Shown here: one piece after another, positions 60,066-64,000 of the stretch
Position numbering within the stretch: the first letter of the stretch is position 1
Layout of the letters: the number at the start of each line of letters is the position of its first letter
Assembly (NCBI RefSeq): GCF_000002425.4
Contig: NC_037255.1
Span: forward strand, 13,421,626-13,485,625
Reading direction: 5' to 3'
Length of the DNA stretch: 64,000 nt
Source of the DNA: Physcomitrium patens
Taxonomy: Eukaryota; Streptophyta; Bryopsida; Funariales; Funariaceae
Program-made: the position numbers and the translations under genes
The notes under the pieces: model-generated
What the model was told of the DNA's origin: nothing
Seen by the model: the letters and a program-made list of their open reading frames with translations, nothing else
Databases searched by the model: none

Positions 60066-60830
60066 CACACGGGATTTCGTCGGACGCTTCAGCCGTAGAG
60101 AGTTGTACAGCGTCAAGTTGAAAGCCACGCAGCAAGCACTGTTGGCACGCATCGACAAAAATTAGGAAGATTTGGAGCTTGATTTTACTAATCCAGATTT
60201 GTTGACTTTAATCCTGAGGCAACGACTTCCTACCTTCTCATTGACACCGTGCTGCAACCCTATTTAGACCAGTCTCGCACACTGAGGATTCGGAGTGCAG
60301 TACAAATATCCACCTCCATGGTTTGCTTGACATCACACCCTATCAAACACGCTGTTCATTCCTGAAAGCATTGAAAAAACTGTCGTGCAACAAATTTACA
60401 ACTTCTGCTCAGTATTCTTCTTCTTCACGAGGATCCTCCCCGCCCCTCGCAGTTTATTACTGGTTCTCGTGTGCTGTGGCTCTTCGAAAGATTAGCTCCC
60501 TAATTTTAAAACCCAGCAACTGTTAACACACTCGGGAGGAGGAACATGAATTAAAAGATGGTGCTCTTCAGACCAACAAACGTTTCTCGACCCTTCCTTT
60601 TGACTGGACGGTGATTCCGGACCACATGCCCGCATATCAAACGAAATCGGCAACTCAAAAACTCCCATTTTTGGTGTGCCAGTGGCACCCGTTGTTCCAG
60701 TGTCGCGACGATAGCACTTTGTCTCACTGTAGCCCGCCAGCAGACCCAATTCATGATGCGGATGGGGAGTTACACAATCCATCAGGCAACGAGGGTGGCG
60801 ATCAAAGTAGTTCGAACCCGCGATAGTCAC
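60066..60830 (+). other. coding-like fragments after the 59-bp repeat, unassigned
   Basis: Directly after the repeat the plus strand reads TTRDFVGRFSRRELYSVKLK and ATQQALLARIDKN, then TAG, then EDLELDFTNPDLLTLILRQR, one frame with a stop at about 60162. A second open piece, about 60536-60826, contains LKDGALQTNKRFSTLPFDWT and QKLPFLVCQWHPLFQCRDD and ends at a TAG. The text looks translated but matches no family I know. It may be a decayed gene. Confidence 0.3.
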
Positions 60831-61835
60831 GCAAACTACTCCCGACCCTAGAGTCGGCACCTTTGGGAGATATTGCATGCATCCTTAGGGATAATCCCTC
60901 CTTGAGGTTGCAGCAAACATTGATGGTATTTGACATTTGCCCAGCTGTCACGGAATTTGGGTTTGTCTATTTTAGGGTTTGAAGTTGGCTGAGTTGGTGT
61001 TACAAATAGTAACATTTGGTTGGTAGCTAGCCTGACAATAAATTTGTCGAAGTGCTTTGGGTGGGCATAGGAAGTATTAGGAAAAAAAAACGTTTGTTGG
61101 AATTAGAAGAAGAAGAAATACTTCAGTTGGCATTCAAAGCAGTGGTACGAAAAATGGTGTAGCGGATCTAGTTTGTTTGCAAGTAATTGAATGCAGAGAT
61201 TCAAAAGATTCACTAGGAAAGTTTGATCAATGAAAAGAAATGGAAAATTTTGGCATTTGATTCCAGCGTGTTGAGACATTGGATGATGTTGGGTTAGAAA
61301 AGGTACCCTGCTTGTACCACAGTGATTTTTATTTATTTATTCTTTATCCATGAATAGATCTCAAAAAAAAAAAAAAAAAAAAAAAATGTGTAAATATTTT
61401 GTATACATGAATGCACTGTCTTACTAAGATTGGAAACTAAGGGCCATGGGGAGCATAGACCAAGGAAGTCTTGACTGGGGGAGAACTATGGCAAATGCAT
61501 GAGAAGAAGCAAAATACAAAGAAGGGAAAAACTTTGCTATTGCAAAAAAAACAGCCCCTCTTCCATAGTCATCCAGATTCAACCCCAGAACCACTTGGAT
61601 GCCACCAATATTTAATGATACCCTAGTTCACTAGCCCTACTATTTGATGTTTTTGCCACTAAATCTCACATGTTTTATATTTATTTTTGTTTTGCACCAC
61701 TTGCTACAGGCTCAATGCCCATAGGCACCAGGTGGTATTGAACAAAGATTAGTATTTTTGTCCATGTGCTTACTGAGGTACCAACTAGGTTTTTTCTGTC
61801 AAAATGCTAGATGATGATCAATTAAATTTGAGTAA

Positions 61836-61873
<38 letters not shown>

Positions 61874-63405
61874 AAATACTAAAAATGTATGTATTATTTT
61901 AAAAAATAAAAAATGTATGTGCACATTTATATATATTAAAATGATGAAGATTGATTCCAAACATATATTAAATATATTTAATTTTAAAATCTATTTAAAG
62001 TAAAAATATAAAAAACTATTTAAACCAGCTAAGTACAAATGATTTCATGAAAGCAAATAAATCTTATTCTTTCTTGATAGTAAAAACTTATTATTTGATT
62101 TTACTCTAAATAATTGATTATTTTTGTTTTGATTAATTTTTTTCCTCCAAAAATATCTCGTGTTAAGAAGACTGGAGAGTTTAGAAAATATTTTAATCTT
62201 CTAAAACATCATTGCATGTATGTACGTGTGTATGTATAAAACACAGTGTCACATGTGTGTGTAACAATTGAATTTTTATCAAGACACTAAGTAAATTTTT
62301 TAAATTTATCAATTATATGCACTGCTAAGTAGTTGTTTGCAATGCCAAATGCAATTCCAAAGATGGTTTGTGATCAATAAATTCTTTTGTAGTAAGTCAA
62401 TGTATGGCCATTATCAAATAATTAAGATTATATTTTGAATTAGGCCTTTGTACATCAATTTATTGTCAACAAGTGAAACATTGCAAAATTTAAATCTAAA
62501 TCATATATTCAACAATGAAATGTTATACAAGCATTGTTGTTGTTGTTGTTGTTGTTGTTTTTTGTTTTTTTTTTTTATTTTTGGTTTTTACAATTTATTT
62601 TGTATTTTGCATATAAAAAATTAAAATATATTTTTAAAGAAATTACATTATGATGTCAAATGTAAATATTAATTGGTTTTTTTTGTATATATATTTATAT
62701 AGGTGGAATGGAATTACATTGTTAAATATAAGAGGAGGTGTTGTGTTTCCATTTAGAAAATAAAACTATTTGAAAAAGTTAAATTCAAATTATTTTTTTT
62801 AAAAAAAACCTTTTATTGCTATTGTACAATGTTTCAATACAATTGACAGTCAAAGTAATCAAAGACATGTAGAATTTCTTTAGAAAAATTGTGCATCATG
62901 TAGCAGGTATGTTAGTTAAAAATAAACAAACATGTTATAAAAACTAATTATTGGATGGGTTAGAAATATGTGTTACAATCTTAAATACTGAATTTCTCAT
63001 GTCATGCAAGCATTGGTTTTTATTAAATTGATCAAGAAATATTTGCAATGTTCCAAGTTAATCCACGTTTCTTTGCTTGTTGCTTAGATGAGAATATCAC
63101 TGTTCTTTGCTATAACTCATTACCTAAACTATTGTACTAATTAATTGATGGTATTAGCTTTGAAGCAAAGGATTTTAGAGATAATCTATGTTTGTCTAAT
63201 AATTTACTAGCTATTACTTTTGTAGGTACTAAATTTGATAGTATTTATACATAAATACATAATTATATATCAAAATAAAAATAGAATTAAAAAATTAAAA
63301 AAACAAATAAGAAAAAAATTTTTCATAGCATGGATAGTCTCATTCTTAATGCAAGTGATAAACTCAATTCTATATAATTATACTTCTATATGATTAAATT
63401 AATTT

Positions 63406-63443
<38 letters not shown>

Positions 63444-63896
63444 CAAGTATCCATATTGAAATATTGAAAGCATCATATATACATAATTCAAATATAAAAC
63501 TATTTTTAAATTTTATAAACTTAAAGCAAGTTGATAATATTGTTAGAAATTTAAAATACCAAACTACCAATGTTATAGCAAGATAATTTATCAACTTCAT
63601 ACAAAGTTAGTGATTTTTTTTTTTTTTTTTTTTTTTAATTGATGGTAGATAAGATGTAACAAATCTATAATACAATGTTATCTAGCTAGAATGTCTAGTA
63701 AGTACATAATTTAAAAAAAATTATACTTAGAGATGCATGTAGGATTGTAAATAAATTTTTAAAAATAATTCTTATAAATGATTTAAGATTTTGAATTTAA
63801 AAAAAAAAATCAATCTTTTATATATTTTTAAGATGATTAAAAATCATATTGACATAGTAATTTATATAAATACACATTTAAACCAAAATTAATGTT

Positions 63897-63934
<38 letters not shown>

Positions 63935-64000
63935 AACATATATTTGAAATGATTGAGGACAATGTGCCTTCCAATTAAGAAGTAATTATTTTTGCACAGA
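60831..64000. other. AT-rich block, no gene identified
   Basis: Contains a poly(A) run at about 61363-61386, (TA)n at about 61841-61869, (TTG)n at about 62535-62560, (TA)n at about 63415-63440, a poly(T) run at about 63615-63636 and (TA)n at about 63902-63932. About 61430-61810 is less AT-rich but shows no coding frame. No RNA gene recognised. Confidence 0.5.

Noticed and set aside
1..64000. CRISPR arrays, bacterial operons or plasmid features
   Set aside because: The DNA is a eukaryotic plant sequence with spliced genes. The two regular repeat arrays (20 bp and 59 bp) have no spacers.

Overview
The window is plant nuclear DNA. It holds intron-containing genes of plant families (a STRUBBELIG-type receptor kinase, a plastid-type GNAT acetyltransferase, a SABATH methyltransferase and a plant O-fucosyltransferase-like protein) and decayed Ty3/gypsy and Ty1/copia LTR retrotransposons. 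The extremely AT-rich repeat blocks, the short introns and the look of the gene models suggest a bryophyte, most likely a moss. That placement is inference. No marker in the sequence names a species.

Layout. 1-14 kb is a transposon graveyard. It contains a fairly young gypsy element on the minus strand running off the left edge (1-3669), an older gag-like relic it inserted into, a 20-bp minisatellite (about 4121-4834), a much older copy of the same gypsy family on the plus strand (about 7145-10010), and a broken coiled-coil reading frame (about 12.0-14.0 kb). 14.9-17.2 kb is a medium-GC segment with short coding-like stretches that I cannot assign. 18-27 kb carries the receptor kinase gene (plus strand, 14 coding exons, 749 aa) and its upstream region. 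27-33 kb is AT-rich with a copia relic. 33-37.6 kb is a gene island with the GNAT gene (minus strand, 4 exons, 339 aa). 37.7-46 kb is AT-rich with LTR remnants, including a solo LTR at 45547-46075. 46.1-48.2 kb holds an uninterrupted SABATH frame ended by a probable premature stop. 50.4-61 kb is a gene island with an unrecognised four-exon gene (plus, 413 aa) and, tail to tail with it, a nine-exon O-fucosyltransferase-like gene (minus, 642 aa), then a threefold 59-bp tandem repeat. 61-64 kb is AT-rich again.

The genes do not form an operon or an obvious cluster. The receptor kinase (cell surface), O-fucosyltransferase-like enzyme (Golgi), GNAT (predicted plastid) and SABATH enzyme (cytosol) are independent neighbours separated by repeats. 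Exon boundaries were derived by hand from splice signals and reading phase. For the receptor, GNAT and O-fucosyltransferase genes the phases close exactly over all exons, which is the main support for those models.
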